The position numbers and the translations under genes are program-made. Shown here piece by piece: positions 41,657-49,868 of a DNA stretch of 64,000 bases. The notes below the pieces were generated by a model. It made no database searches. It had not been told where the DNA came from and worked only from the letters and a program-made list of their open reading frames with translations. Source of the stretch: CADCVW01 sp964251385 (GTDB taxonomy: Bacteria; Pseudomonadota; Alphaproteobacteria; Sphingomonadales; Sphingomonadaceae); NCBI GenBank assembly GCA_964251385.1, contig CAXUJK010000001.1, forward strand, positions 1,054,001 to 1,118,000. Reading direction: 5' to 3'. How positions within the stretch are numbered: the stretch's first letter is position 1; the number at the start of each line of letters is the position of its first letter.

Positions 41657-44600
41657 CTAGGCGACATCCCCCCGTCGTTCGAAGCGCGGGCGCTGGTAGT
41701 CGGGGCGGAGCCAGCGGACATGTCCCGCTTTCTCCTCGCCTGCGCGCTCGGCATTGAGCGCGACGAGCCGCGCGACGATTTCGGCGGGCGGCAGGGACGC
41801 GCGCCGCCATTCGTCGCCCCAGCCATAGGCGTCCGCGACGGCGAGATCGAGGTCGTCGTGCAGCTTCGCCACGATCCGCGCGCGCGCCTTGACGGCGGCG
41901 GCCTCCTTGTCGGGTGGCAGCGTCCCGTCGCGGATCGCGACGACGAGGTCGTAGAGCCCGGTCATGGTGAGGGAAGAGTTTTCGGCGAGCGCGGTGCGGC
42001 GGGTGGCGTCGAGGCGTTCGGCGAGGTCAACCATGACCGCACGCTGTGCTGTCGATGAGTTAGGGAACGGAAAAGGATCAAAAGCCTGCGACTTTACGTA
42101 AACAGCAGGGCGACCATAGGAGCCGAGCATACCAGCATTCGCAAGCCACCATTCAATGTGAATAGCCGAACTTAATATGGCGAAAATGTATGCATCATTT
42201 GAAGACACTACGATGATTTTGTTGTCGGGGAGAACGTTGCCGTCAACAAACTCAAATATCCGTCTTGCGGCGCTCTCGACCGTGGTGATGTACCGTGGCA
42301 GGCCCCTCAAGGCCGGTCGAAGCTCCGTGCGCGGCTTTCCGAACACCCACCAGCTCACGAGGTAAGTCTTTGCATCCGCCGTCGGCGACCGCTTGACCTG
42401 CTCCGCACGCCCAACCCGCACCGTCATCAGCAGGTGCTGGTACACTTCCGGGAACCGTTCCATCACCTCGTTCTCAGTCAGGCCGAACAGATCGATCACC
42501 ATGACCCCGCGCGGCCGCTGAAGCAGGTCGCGGCCGTTTCGATATTCGCGGATATACGCGTCCAGCCCCGGCCGCCTTCCGAGGCCCAGCTCGCGCGCCT
42601 TCTCGGGCGTGACGATGAAGCCGCTTCCCATCAGCTGCACGCCGCGCGAGCACAGCCCTTGATTTGCGCGTAGGGGTACTAAGCCGGTCACGTCCGTCCC
42701 CACCGACAGATCGGCATGGATGCGCCCCATCGTCCGCCGCTCGTCCAGCTTCGGCTTGTCGGTGTCGAGCCCGGCCTCTCCGACGATCTCGATCAGCGTC
42801 CCCTCGCCCGGCCCGGGAGCCGCCACCGTGATCGCGATCCGCACCGCCGCCGCGTCCTTCGTCGCGCGCGTCCACGGATGGTCGGAAATCGCGAGCACGA
42901 GGTGGAGCTTCCCCAAATCCTCCCCGGCACGGGGAGGGGGACCATGCGCAGCATGGTGGAGGGGGTTCTCCGCCCCCACCGATGCCTCGGCAGAACCCGG
43001 CAACTCGCCCGACCCCCCCTCCACCAGCTCCGCTGGTCCCCCTCCCCGTTCCGGGGAGGAGTCGCTCGCGAGATGCCGCGCGATCACCCGCCGGGAAAAC
43101 ACCTGCGTGATGCTGTTCGTCGTCACGAACCCGAACCGCCGCAGCGGGGTGCCGGGCGCGGTCAGCAGCTCCGCCGCGCGGTCCCACCATTGCATGACGA
43201 AGTCGGCGGACGGTGGGACCCCCGGGTTGGCGCGCCACAAAGCCTCCGCATAGCCAGGATGCGCCGCGTCCAACCTGGCGCGCAAATCCTTGCCGCCGAT
43301 AAAAGGCGGGTTGCCGACGATGAACTCGGCCTCGGGCCAGACCGGCCGTCGCGGCGCGGCCGTGTCCGGCTCGCCCGTCGCGGTTCGCACCAGCACCGCG
43401 TCGAACCCGCCATGCGTCCCGCCGTTGATGTTGGTCAGCGTCGGCAGCACGGGCTCGCCAATTGCGTCCGGCCGGTTCTGCAATCGGTAGCGCAGCCAGC
43501 CGATCCACAGCACCAGCTCCGCGATCACCGCCGCACGCGGGTTCAATTCCAGGCCCAGCATCTGGTTGGGCCCGACCCGCGGGTCGAAGCTCCCGCCCAG
43601 GCTCAGCACGAACTGCCCGACCTCCCCCTCCAGCCGCATCAGCGCGTCCAGCGCGACGTAGAGGAAGTTGCCCGTCCCGCACGCAGGGTCGAGGACGCGC
43701 ACCTCCGCGAGACGGTCGGCAAACGCGCGTGCGTCGGCGATGGCGCCCGCAGAGTCGCCCGCATCGGCCTTGGCTCGTGCGGCATCCCTCGCGCGCTCCC
43801 ATTCGGGGCGCAGCACGTCCATGATCGTCGCCTCGACGACGCGTTCGACATAGGCGCGGGGCGTGTAGTGCGCGCCCAGCCGCGCGCGGTCCGGGGCGGA
43901 CAGCACCTGTTCGAGCAAGGTGCCGAAGATCGCCGGTTCGACCTGCCGCCAGTCCTTGCCCGCCGCGACGAGCAGCTCGCGCTTATGCTCGGGGCTCAGG
44001 TCGAAGATTTGCGTGTTCGAGAACAGGTTGCCGTTGAAATAGCGCACGATCGCGTCGCCGTGCGACCAGAAGCGATTGACCTCCCGCGGGTCGTTCATCC
44101 GCGACCAGAGTTCGGTGAGGCCCGACCGCCAGAACAGGTCCGACCGGTCGGCCGCGTCGGCTAGAAAGCGCTTGAAGCTGTCGGCGGGGAGCAGTTGCTG
44201 CGCGGGCGGCAGGTCGCGCCCCACATCCTCCGCGAACATGCAGAACAGAGTGCGCATCAGGAACAGGCTGGTCGCCTCCACCCGCAGCGCCGCATCCACT
44301 TGCCCCTTGCCGCCATGCTCCGTCTCCAGCGCCGCCGCGACGCGCGTCAGGCGGACCATCACGTCGCGCGTGACCTCCGCCGCTCGCAGCCGCGGGTCGA
44401 TGCTCTGCGGCTTCGTCCAGACCGCGCGCATTCGGTCCGCGATCGCCGGATCGGCAAGCTCGGCCAGTCCGATCCGGTAGCTGCGCTCGTCGGGGAAAGG
44501 CGCGTAGCCGCGACCGTTCGCCGCGTAGTCGAAGTAGAGTTCGAACGAGCGGCCGATGTCCGCGACGATGAGGAACGGCGGCGTGCGATGGTCGGCGGGA

Positions 44601-45025
44601 AGCGCCAGCGCGTATCGCTGCGCCTGCAGCCGCGCATCCTCCATCAGGCGGTCATACCGGCGGACGGGCTTGGGCGCGGGGGCAAGGCCGATCGCGTGCC
44701 CGAACATATCGAAGACCGGTTCGGCCGCCGGCGGCGCGGGCTCGTCGTCGGGCAGGACCTCGCCCGGCTTCAACTGCCGCTGCTTCGCCTCCAGGATGAA
44801 GCAGTCGCGCTTGTACAGGTCGATGCGGTGGCTGCCCTTGGTGCCGTAGATCGCTTCGGATCGGACCGGCGCTTCGAAACGGTAATCCTCCGTCGGAATG
44901 CCGTCGTCGCCCGGCGTCGGAACGCGTAAAGCCTGCGCGAACTCGACGAGGAACTGCTGATACTCGGCGCGTTCGCCCGCCGTCTGCTTGCCCAGCCACT
45001 TGGAAATCAGTGCGTCGATCGTCAC
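41657..45025 (-). CDS. Single-chain restriction-modification enzyme, MmeI/type IIL-like
   Basis: 1122-aa enzyme from GTG 45025. The N-terminal nuclease motif is RIDLYKRDCFILEAK (D69, E79, K81; a PD-(D/E)xK centre). A helical connector follows, then the adenine methyltransferase domain with DPACGTGNFLYVALD (motif I, about 444) and IVGNPPFIGGK (motif IV, about 570). The target-recognition region fills the C-terminal third. Such enzymes cut and modify using one polypeptide with one recognition domain. No other subunit genes are needed or present. Residues about 656-702 are encoded by an inserted palindromic repeat. Coding appears intact. Confidence 0.88.
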   Translation of the reverse strand: MTIDALISKWLGKQTAGERAEYQQFLVEFAQALRVPTPGDDGIPTEDYRFEAPVRSEAIYGTKGSHRIDLYKRDCFILEAKQRQLKPGEVLPDDEPAPPAAEPVFDMFGHAIGLAPAPKPVRRYDRLMEDARLQAQRYALALPADHRTPPFLIVADIGRSFELYFDYAANGRGYAPFPDERSYRIGLAELADPAIADRMRAVWTKPQSIDPRLRAAEVTRDVMVRLTRVAAALETEHGGKGQVDAALRVEATSLFLMRTLFCMFAEDVGRDLPPAQQLLPADSFKRFLADAADRSDLFWRSGLTELWSRMNDPREVNRFWSHGDAIVRYFNGNLFSNTQIFDLSPEHKRELLVAAGKDWRQVEPAIFGTLLEQVLSAPDRARLGAHYTPRAYVERVVEATIMDVLRPEWERARDAARAKADAGDSAGAIADARAFADRLAEVRVLDPACGTGNFLYVALDALMRLEGEVGQFVLSLGGSFDPRVGPNQMLGLELNPRAAVIAELVLWIGWLRYRLQNRPDAIGEPVLPTLTNINGGTHGGFDAVLVRTATGEPDTAAPRRPVWPEAEFIVGNPPFIGGKDLRARLDAAHPGYAEALWRANPGVPPSADFVMQWWDRAAELLTAPGTPLRRFGFVTTNSITQVFSRRVIARHLASDSSPERGGGPAELVEGGSGELPGSAEASVGAENPLHHAAHGPPPRAGEDLGKLHLVLAISDHPWTRATKDAAAVRIAITVAAPGPGEGTLIEIVGEAGLDTDKPKLDERRTMGRIHADLSVGTDVTGLVPLRANQGLCSRGVQLMGSGFIVTPEKARELGLGRRPGLDAYIREYRNGRDLLQRPRGVMVIDLFGLTENEVMERFPEVYQHLLMTVRVGRAEQVKRSPTADAKTYLVSWWVFGKPRTELRPALRGLPRYITTVESAARRIFEFVDGNVLPDNKIIVVSSNDAYIFAILSSAIHIEWWLANAGMLGSYGRPAVYVKSQAFDPFPFPNSSTAQRAVMVDLAERLDATRRTALAENSSLTMTGLYDLVVAIRDGTLPPDKEAAAVKARARIVAKLHDDLDLAVADAYGWGDEWRRASLPPAEIVARLVALNAERAGEEKAGHVRWLRPDYQRPRFERRGDVA
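42918..43060. repeat. REP-like palindrome inserted in the restriction-modification gene
   Basis: A 143-nt element with outer arms 42918-42941 and 43037-43060 (one mismatch in 24) and inner arms near 42942-42965 and 43013-43036. On the minus strand it encodes the peptide beginning SSPERGGGPAELVEGGSGEL. The frame is kept. A single-arm relative is at 22906. Confidence 0.85.
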
Positions 45026-45131
45026 GGAGCGGCTCTACGCCCCCTCAAGTTCCTGACAAGGGTGCCCGGCCCTGACAAGGGGAGCCGCGACGCCTATCTA
45101 CGCCGAAGCCGCGCGCTTGCCTGCCGTATTC

Positions 45132-45146
45132 GAACAGAAGTAGAAC
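45132..45146 (+). promoter_or_regulatory. SOS (LexA) box of uvrA
   Basis: GAAC (45132-45135), 7 nt, GAAC (45143-45146). This is the alphaproteobacterial LexA operator, ending 7 nt before the uvrA ATG in the gap shared with the divergent restriction-modification gene. Confidence 0.85.
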
Positions 45147-45153
45147 ACTCCTC

Positions 45154-48100
45154 ATGCTGACCCATCTCATCGTCCGCGGCGCGCGCGAGCATAATCTGAA
45201 ATCCGTCGACGTCGCGATCCCCCGGGAAACACTGACCGTGATCACCGGATTGTCGGGATCGGGAAAATCCTCGCTCGCGTTCGACACGATCTACGCCGAA
45301 GGGCAGCGCCGCTACGTCGAGTCCCTGTCCGCCTATGCGCGCCAGTTCCTCGAGCTGATGCAGAAGCCCGACGTCGATCATATCGAGGGCCTCTCCCCCG
45401 CCATCTCGATCGAACAGAAGACGACGAGCCGCAACCCGCGCTCGACGGTCGCCACCGTTACCGAGATCTACGACTACATGCGGCTGCTGTGGGCGCGCGT
45501 AGGCGTTCCCTACTCCCCCGCCACCGGCGAGCCGATCGCCGCGCAGACCGTGTCGCAGATGGTCGACCGCACGATGCTGTTGCCGGAGGGCACGCGCCTG
45601 TTTCTCCTCGCCCCCGTCGTCCGCGGCCGCAAGGGCGAGTACCGCAAGGAACTGGCGCAATGGCAAAAGGACGGGTTTACGCGCGTCCGCATCGACGGCC
45701 AGTTCCACGACATCGAGGACGCCCCCGCGCTCGACAAGAAGTTCAAGCACGACATCGAAGTGGTGGTGGACCGGCTGGTCATTCGCGAAGGCATCGAGAC
45801 GCGGTTGGCGGAGTCGCTGGAAACCGCGCTCAAGCTGGCCGAGGGCTTGTGCTACCTGGACCCGGCCGATGCCCCTTCTTCACCCAACACCCCAACCCCG
45901 TTCGTCCCGAGTGAAAACGAGGGGCCCGTCAGGGATGCGAAAGAACGCCCCTCGTTTGCACTCGGGACGAACGATGAGGGTCAGGAAAGTTCTACGAAGA
46001 ACCCGGAAGGCGCAAACTCCTCCGCGATAGAGACGGCGGACGCGGACTCCTCGACGGAGCGCACCGGTGTGGCCGCGGTTCTGAAACAGGCCGAGGACCG
46101 CAACGTCCTCGCCACCAACGCCCCTCCCGGTCGCATCACTTTCAGCGAAAAATTCGCCTGCCCCGTCTCCGGCTTCACCATCGCCGAGATCGAACCCCGA
46201 CTGTTCTCGTTCAACGCCCCCCAGGGCGCGTGCCCCGCCTGCGACGGCCTGGGTGAAAAGCTCGAATTCGACCCCGAACTCGTCGTCCCCAACGAAAATT
46301 TGTCGATCAAGAAAGGCGCGGTCGTCCCCTGGGCCAAGTCGCAGCCCCCCTCCCCCTACTACATGCAGGTTTTGGGGAGCCTCGCCCGCCATTTCGCCTT
46401 CGACCTCGACACACCGTGGAACCAGCTTCCGGAGGCCGCGAGCCACGCCATCCTGCACGGCACCGCGGGCAAGCCCGTCGTGCTCAAATTCATCGACGGA
46501 AAGAGGTCGTACGAGGTCAAGAAGCCCTTCGAGGGCGTCATCGGCAACCTAAACCGCCGCATGCTCCAGACCGAGTCCGCATGGATGCGCGAGGAGCTGT
46601 CCAAGTACCAGTCCGCCCGCCCGTGCGAGACCTGCCACGGCGCGCGCCTCCGGCCCGAACCGCTCGCGGTCAAGATCGCGGGCGAGGACATTTCGATCAC
46701 CACGCGCCGCAGCGTCGGCCACGCGCTGACCTTCTTTCAAGGCCTCGAAGCTCAGCTCAACCCGCAACAAAAGCAGATCGCCAAGGCTATCCTCAAGGAG
46801 ATCATCGAACGCTTGGGCTTTCTCAACAATGTCGGCCTCGACTATCTCAACCTCGACCGCACCTCCGGCACGCTGTCCGGCGGCGAGTCCCAACGCATCC
46901 GCCTCGCCAGCCAGATCGGCTCGGGCCTGTCCGGCGTCCTCTACGTCCTCGACGAACCCTCGATCGGCCTCCACCAGCGCGACAACGACCGCCTCCTCGT
47001 CACGCTCAAGCGCCTGCGCGATCTCGGCAACACCGTCATCGTCGTCGAACATGACGAGGACGCGATCCGCACCGCCGACTACGTCATCGACATGGGCCCC
47101 GGCGCGGGCGTCCACGGCGGCGAAGTCGTCGCCGCGGGCAAGCTCAAGGACGTCCTCAAGAACAAGCGCAGCCTCACCGCCGACTACTTGACGGGCCGCC
47201 GCTCGGTCGCCGTCCCCGCGACCCGCCGCAAGGGCAACGGCAAGAAGCTCACCGTCCACGGCGCCACCGCCAACAATCTGAAAAACGTCACCGCCGCCAT
47301 CCCGCTAGGCACGTTCACCTGCATCACCGGCGTCTCCGGTTCCGGCAAATCAAGCTTCACCATCGACACCCTCTACGCCGCCGCCGCGCGCGAGTTGAAC
47401 GGCGCGCGCATCCAATCCGGCAAGGTCGAAAAGCTCACCGGCCTTCAATATCTCGACAAGGTCATCGACATCGACCAGTCCCCCATCGGCCGCACCCCGC
47501 GCTCCAACCCCGCCACCTACACCGGCGCCTTCACGCAGATCCGCGACTGGTTCGCCGGCCTCCCCGAATCCCAGGCGCGGGGCTACAAACCCGGCCGCTT
47601 CTCCTTCAACGTCAAGGGCGGCCGCTGCGAGGCGTGTTCGGGCGACGGCGTGCTCAAGATCGAGATGCACTTCCTCCCCGACGTCTACGTGACGTGCGAC
47701 GTCTGCCACGGCGCGCGCTACAACCGCGAAACGCTCGAGGTGAAGCACAAGGGCAAGTCCATCGCCGAGATCCTCGACATGACCGTCGAGGACGCCCACG
47801 CCTTTTTTTCCGCGGTGCCGCCCATCCGCGACAAGATGGCGATGCTGGAGGAAGTGGGCCTGGGCTACGTCAAGGTCGGCCAGCAGGCGACGACGCTGTC
47901 CGGCGGCGAGGCCCAACGCGTAAAACTCGCCAAGGAACTGTCGCGCCGCGCCACCGGTCAGACGCTCTACATTTTGGACGAGCCCACCACCGGGTTGCAT
48001 TTCGAAGACGTCCGCAAATTGCTGGAGGTTCTCCAGGCCCTCGTCGACCAGGGCAACACGGTGGTCGTGATCGAGCACAATCTGGAAGTCATCAAGACCG

Positions 48101-48306
48101 CCGACTGGGTCATCGACCTCGGCCCCGAAGGCGGCGACAAGGGCGGCGAGATCGTCGCGGAAGGCACGCCGGAAGCGGTCGCGAAGGTGGCGCGGAGCTA
48201 TACAGGGGGGTATCTCAAGCCGCTGCTCACCACCCCCACCGTTCGTCCCGAGCGCAGTCGAGGGGCGCGTTCCAGCAAGGCCGAGGATGAGGTCCTGGCC
48301 GAGTGA
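45154..48306 (+). CDS. uvrA: Excinuclease ABC subunit A
   Basis: 1050-aa UvrA, longer than the usual 940-980. Walker A motifs are GLSGSGKSS (about 31) and GVSGSGKSS (about 727), and the signatures are LSGGESQR and LSGGEAQR. Zinc modules are CPACDGLG...CETCHG and CEACSGDG...CDVCHG. It recognises DNA damage with UvrB in nucleotide excision repair. A LexA box precedes the start. Extra length comes from a low-complexity segment (about residues 240-315) containing a REP-like palindrome in frame, and from a C-terminal extension (VRPERSRGARSSKAEDE) built from a second copy. Confidence 0.97.
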   Translation: MLTHLIVRGAREHNLKSVDVAIPRETLTVITGLSGSGKSSLAFDTIYAEGQRRYVESLSAYARQFLELMQKPDVDHIEGLSPAISIEQKTTSRNPRSTVATVTEIYDYMRLLWARVGVPYSPATGEPIAAQTVSQMVDRTMLLPEGTRLFLLAPVVRGRKGEYRKELAQWQKDGFTRVRIDGQFHDIEDAPALDKKFKHDIEVVVDRLVIREGIETRLAESLETALKLAEGLCYLDPADAPSSPNTPTPFVPSENEGPVRDAKERPSFALGTNDEGQESSTKNPEGANSSAIETADADSSTERTGVAAVLKQAEDRNVLATNAPPGRITFSEKFACPVSGFTIAEIEPRLFSFNAPQGACPACDGLGEKLEFDPELVVPNENLSIKKGAVVPWAKSQPPSPYYMQVLGSLARHFAFDLDTPWNQLPEAASHAILHGTAGKPVVLKFIDGKRSYEVKKPFEGVIGNLNRRMLQTESAWMREELSKYQSARPCETCHGARLRPEPLAVKIAGEDISITTRRSVGHALTFFQGLEAQLNPQQKQIAKAILKEIIERLGFLNNVGLDYLNLDRTSGTLSGGESQRIRLASQIGSGLSGVLYVLDEPSIGLHQRDNDRLLVTLKRLRDLGNTVIVVEHDEDAIRTADYVIDMGPGAGVHGGEVVAAGKLKDVLKNKRSLTADYLTGRRSVAVPATRRKGNGKKLTVHGATANNLKNVTAAIPLGTFTCITGVSGSGKSSFTIDTLYAAAARELNGARIQSGKVEKLTGLQYLDKVIDIDQSPIGRTPRSNPATYTGAFTQIRDWFAGLPESQARGYKPGRFSFNVKGGRCEACSGDGVLKIEMHFLPDVYVTCDVCHGARYNRETLEVKHKGKSIAEILDMTVEDAHAFFSAVPPIRDKMAMLEEVGLGYVKVGQQATTLSGGEAQRVKLAKELSRRATGQTLYILDEPTTGLHFEDVRKLLEVLQALVDQGNTVVVIEHNLEVIKTADWVIDLGPEGGDKGGEIVAEGTPEAVAKVARSYTGGYLKPLLTTPTVRPERSRGARSSKAEDEVLAE
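45900..45972. repeat. REP-like palindrome in frame inside uvrA
   Basis: Arms 45900-45924 and 45948-45972 (25 nt each, one mismatch) around a 23-nt centre. It encodes part of the residue 249-273 linker of UvrA. The arm matches 48241-48265 and resembles the repeat at 33842. Confidence 0.88.
48241..48265. repeat. Single REP-like arm at the 3' end of uvrA
   Basis: A 25-nt sequence (GTTCGTCCCGAGCGCAGTCG then AGGGG) of the same family as 45900-45924. It encodes the VRPERSRG peptide in the C-terminal extension of UvrA. Confidence 0.8.
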
Positions 48307-48851
48307 GCGTCTACCGCCCGGAGTTCGAAGCCGCGCTTCACCTCCTCGCAACGGTCAGCGAAGCGCTCGCCGCGCGCGGCCTCCCCCGCCCCATCCTCGT
48401 CGGCGGCGGCGCGGTAGAATATTACTCGGGCAGCGCCATCATGACCGGCGACATCGACCTGACTTCCCCGATCCAGCCCGAGCTGGAGGAAGAGATGCGC
48501 CGCCACGGCTTCGTCAAGCCATCCGGTCCCGGCAAGTCCACCCGCGGCTGGATTCACCCCGACCTGCGGCTCGGCTTCGAAGTCGTCGCCGACGTGCCGA
48601 TGGACGGCAACGTGTCGCGCGAACACATCGTCCTCGTCGATCTATCCCCCGGCGCTTCCTTCGCGATGATCGCCGTCGAGGACCTTATCGCCGATCGCAT
48701 GGGCCAATACGCCTCCCGCACCGCCCGCGACCGCTTGGATCAGGCGCGCGCTCTGCTCCGTCTTCACCCGGACGTCGATATCGCCTATCTGGACCGGCGC
48801 GTTCGCGAGGAGACGATGGGTGACCACGGAGTCGAAGACGTCGAAGGCTGA
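48303..48851 (+). CDS. Nucleotidyltransferase-fold protein (DUF6036-like)
   Basis: 182-aa protein. The active-site pattern is VGGGAVEYYSGSAIMTGDIDL (GG...DxD), then a single downstream acidic strand (LGFEVVADVP) and a helical end (TARDRLDQARALLRLHPDVD). It is like AbiEii and DUF6036 minimal nucleotidyltransferases, which often act as toxins or tRNA modifiers in two-gene modules. The start is GTG 48303, overlapping the uvrA stop (GTGA). Its end overlaps the 67-aa gene by 32 nt. Confidence 0.75.
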   Translation: MSVYRPEFEAALHLLATVSEALAARGLPRPILVGGGAVEYYSGSAIMTGDIDLTSPIQPELEEEMRRHGFVKPSGPGKSTRGWIHPDLRLGFEVVADVPMDGNVSREHIVLVDLSPGASFAMIAVEDLIADRMGQYASRTARDRLDQARALLRLHPDVDIAYLDRRVREETMGDHGVEDVEG

Positions 48852-49023
48852 TCCGCAAGTCTGGCCCGGCCGCCGCATCTCGCACGAGGATTTCGCGCGC
48901 GACCTGGCAAAGCGCCGCGAAGCCGCCGGCAATCCCGAACTGCCCCGCAACCCCGGCACCCGCCGCACGGCGAGCAAGCGTGCGCTGCTGAAGGCGGTAG
49001 AGGCGGCGGGGGCAAAGTGGTAG
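48820..49023 (+). CDS. Small basic partner of the nucleotidyltransferase
   Basis: 67 aa from GTG 48820 (GGAG 7 nt upstream), starting inside the end of the nucleotidyltransferase gene. It is basic and polar (GRRISHEDFARDLAKRREAA, then TRRTASKRALLKAVEAAGA), with no hydrophobic segment. Small size and overlap suggest a dedicated partner or antidote. No family recognised. Confidence 0.6.
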   Translation: MTTESKTSKADPQVWPGRRISHEDFARDLAKRREAAGNPELPRNPGTRRTASKRALLKAVEAAGAKW

Positions 49024-49046
49024 CCCTAGCTAGGAAGAGCTAGTAG

Positions 49047-49868
49047 ATGATTGATAATCGAATTCGACTTCTCGCGGAAGTCGTTTCGCTTGACGCTTGG
49101 CATGAGCCCTTCCGCGTGAACCGCAAGACAGCCGCTGTCTCTGTCGAGGTCACCTTTAAAGAAGGACGCATGGGCGGCAGCCATGCAGAATTTCCGTACA
49201 CTTTCAAGGTTGGACTAAAAAGGGCGACCTTAATAGTACGCCTTGAACACCCGCTTGCTATTGATCGAGCCAGCGTCGCCAGGAACATTCCTGATAGCCA
49301 GGTTGAGCAAACCAAGATCAGAACCATGAGAGATAAGCTTATCGGCTCAATGGATGCACAGGCGAATATATCACCAACAAAGATGTTTGCCACCGCCGGG
49401 GGACGTGTGGCCGGTGAACGTGAGCAGCGCGTCAGGGAAGAACTCAAGATAGTACAAGCACTTCCGCCTATTTTGGCTGTGAGCGAGCCTCGTAGCCCAC
49501 AGGAGTATGCTTGGACCTTAGAGCCAACCTTTATGAAGGAACTTCGAGGACAGCCGTGGGACCCTGTAATTTCACCAAGATTATCAGCGCGGTACAACTT
49601 TCACAAACTTGGACCGATCGAACCCGTGATCGAAGCGAAAATTACGTGCGCTCTTGAAGATATTACGATTGAAGACATTCAGCCGAAAGACAGGACAATA
49701 ACTGGCCGCGTTGCCGCCCTACTCAGCTCAGACACCAGGATAGCTGCTGCAAAACAACATCTTAAACAGGTTTTACGGCTATCAAGTCTTGAGCCGGGTG
49801 AAATGGATAACAGGTTTGCTCCGCTTTTAATTGCAACCGCTCTAGCCACTGTGGAAGAAGAAGGCTGA
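49047..49868 (+). CDS. Unrecognised protein, first gene of an AT-rich island
   Basis: 273-aa protein of no family I know. It is rich in beta-strand patterns (VSVEVTFKEGRMGGSHAEF, FKVGLKRATLIVRLEHPL) with a central charged helical stretch (GEREQRVREELKIVQALP). No signal or membrane helix. Base composition is markedly low: a hand count of line 49321 gives 26 G+C of 60, against 44 of 60 for line 48961. AGGAAG lies 9 nt upstream. The stop overlaps the next start (TGATG), so both genes are one unit. Probably acquired by transfer. Confidence 0.75.
   Translation: MIDNRIRLLAEVVSLDAWHEPFRVNRKTAAVSVEVTFKEGRMGGSHAEFPYTFKVGLKRATLIVRLEHPLAIDRASVARNIPDSQVEQTKIRTMRDKLIGSMDAQANISPTKMFATAGGRVAGEREQRVREELKIVQALPPILAVSEPRSPQEYAWTLEPTFMKELRGQPWDPVISPRLSARYNFHKLGPIEPVIEAKITCALEDITIEDIQPKDRTITGRVAALLSSDTRIAAAKQHLKQVLRLSSLEPGEMDNRFAPLLIATALATVEEEG

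Noticed and set aside
49024..49046. Short palindrome CCTAGCTAGG as an att site of the AT-rich island
   Set aside because: No matching direct repeat at the right boundary near 50,550 and no integrase gene.
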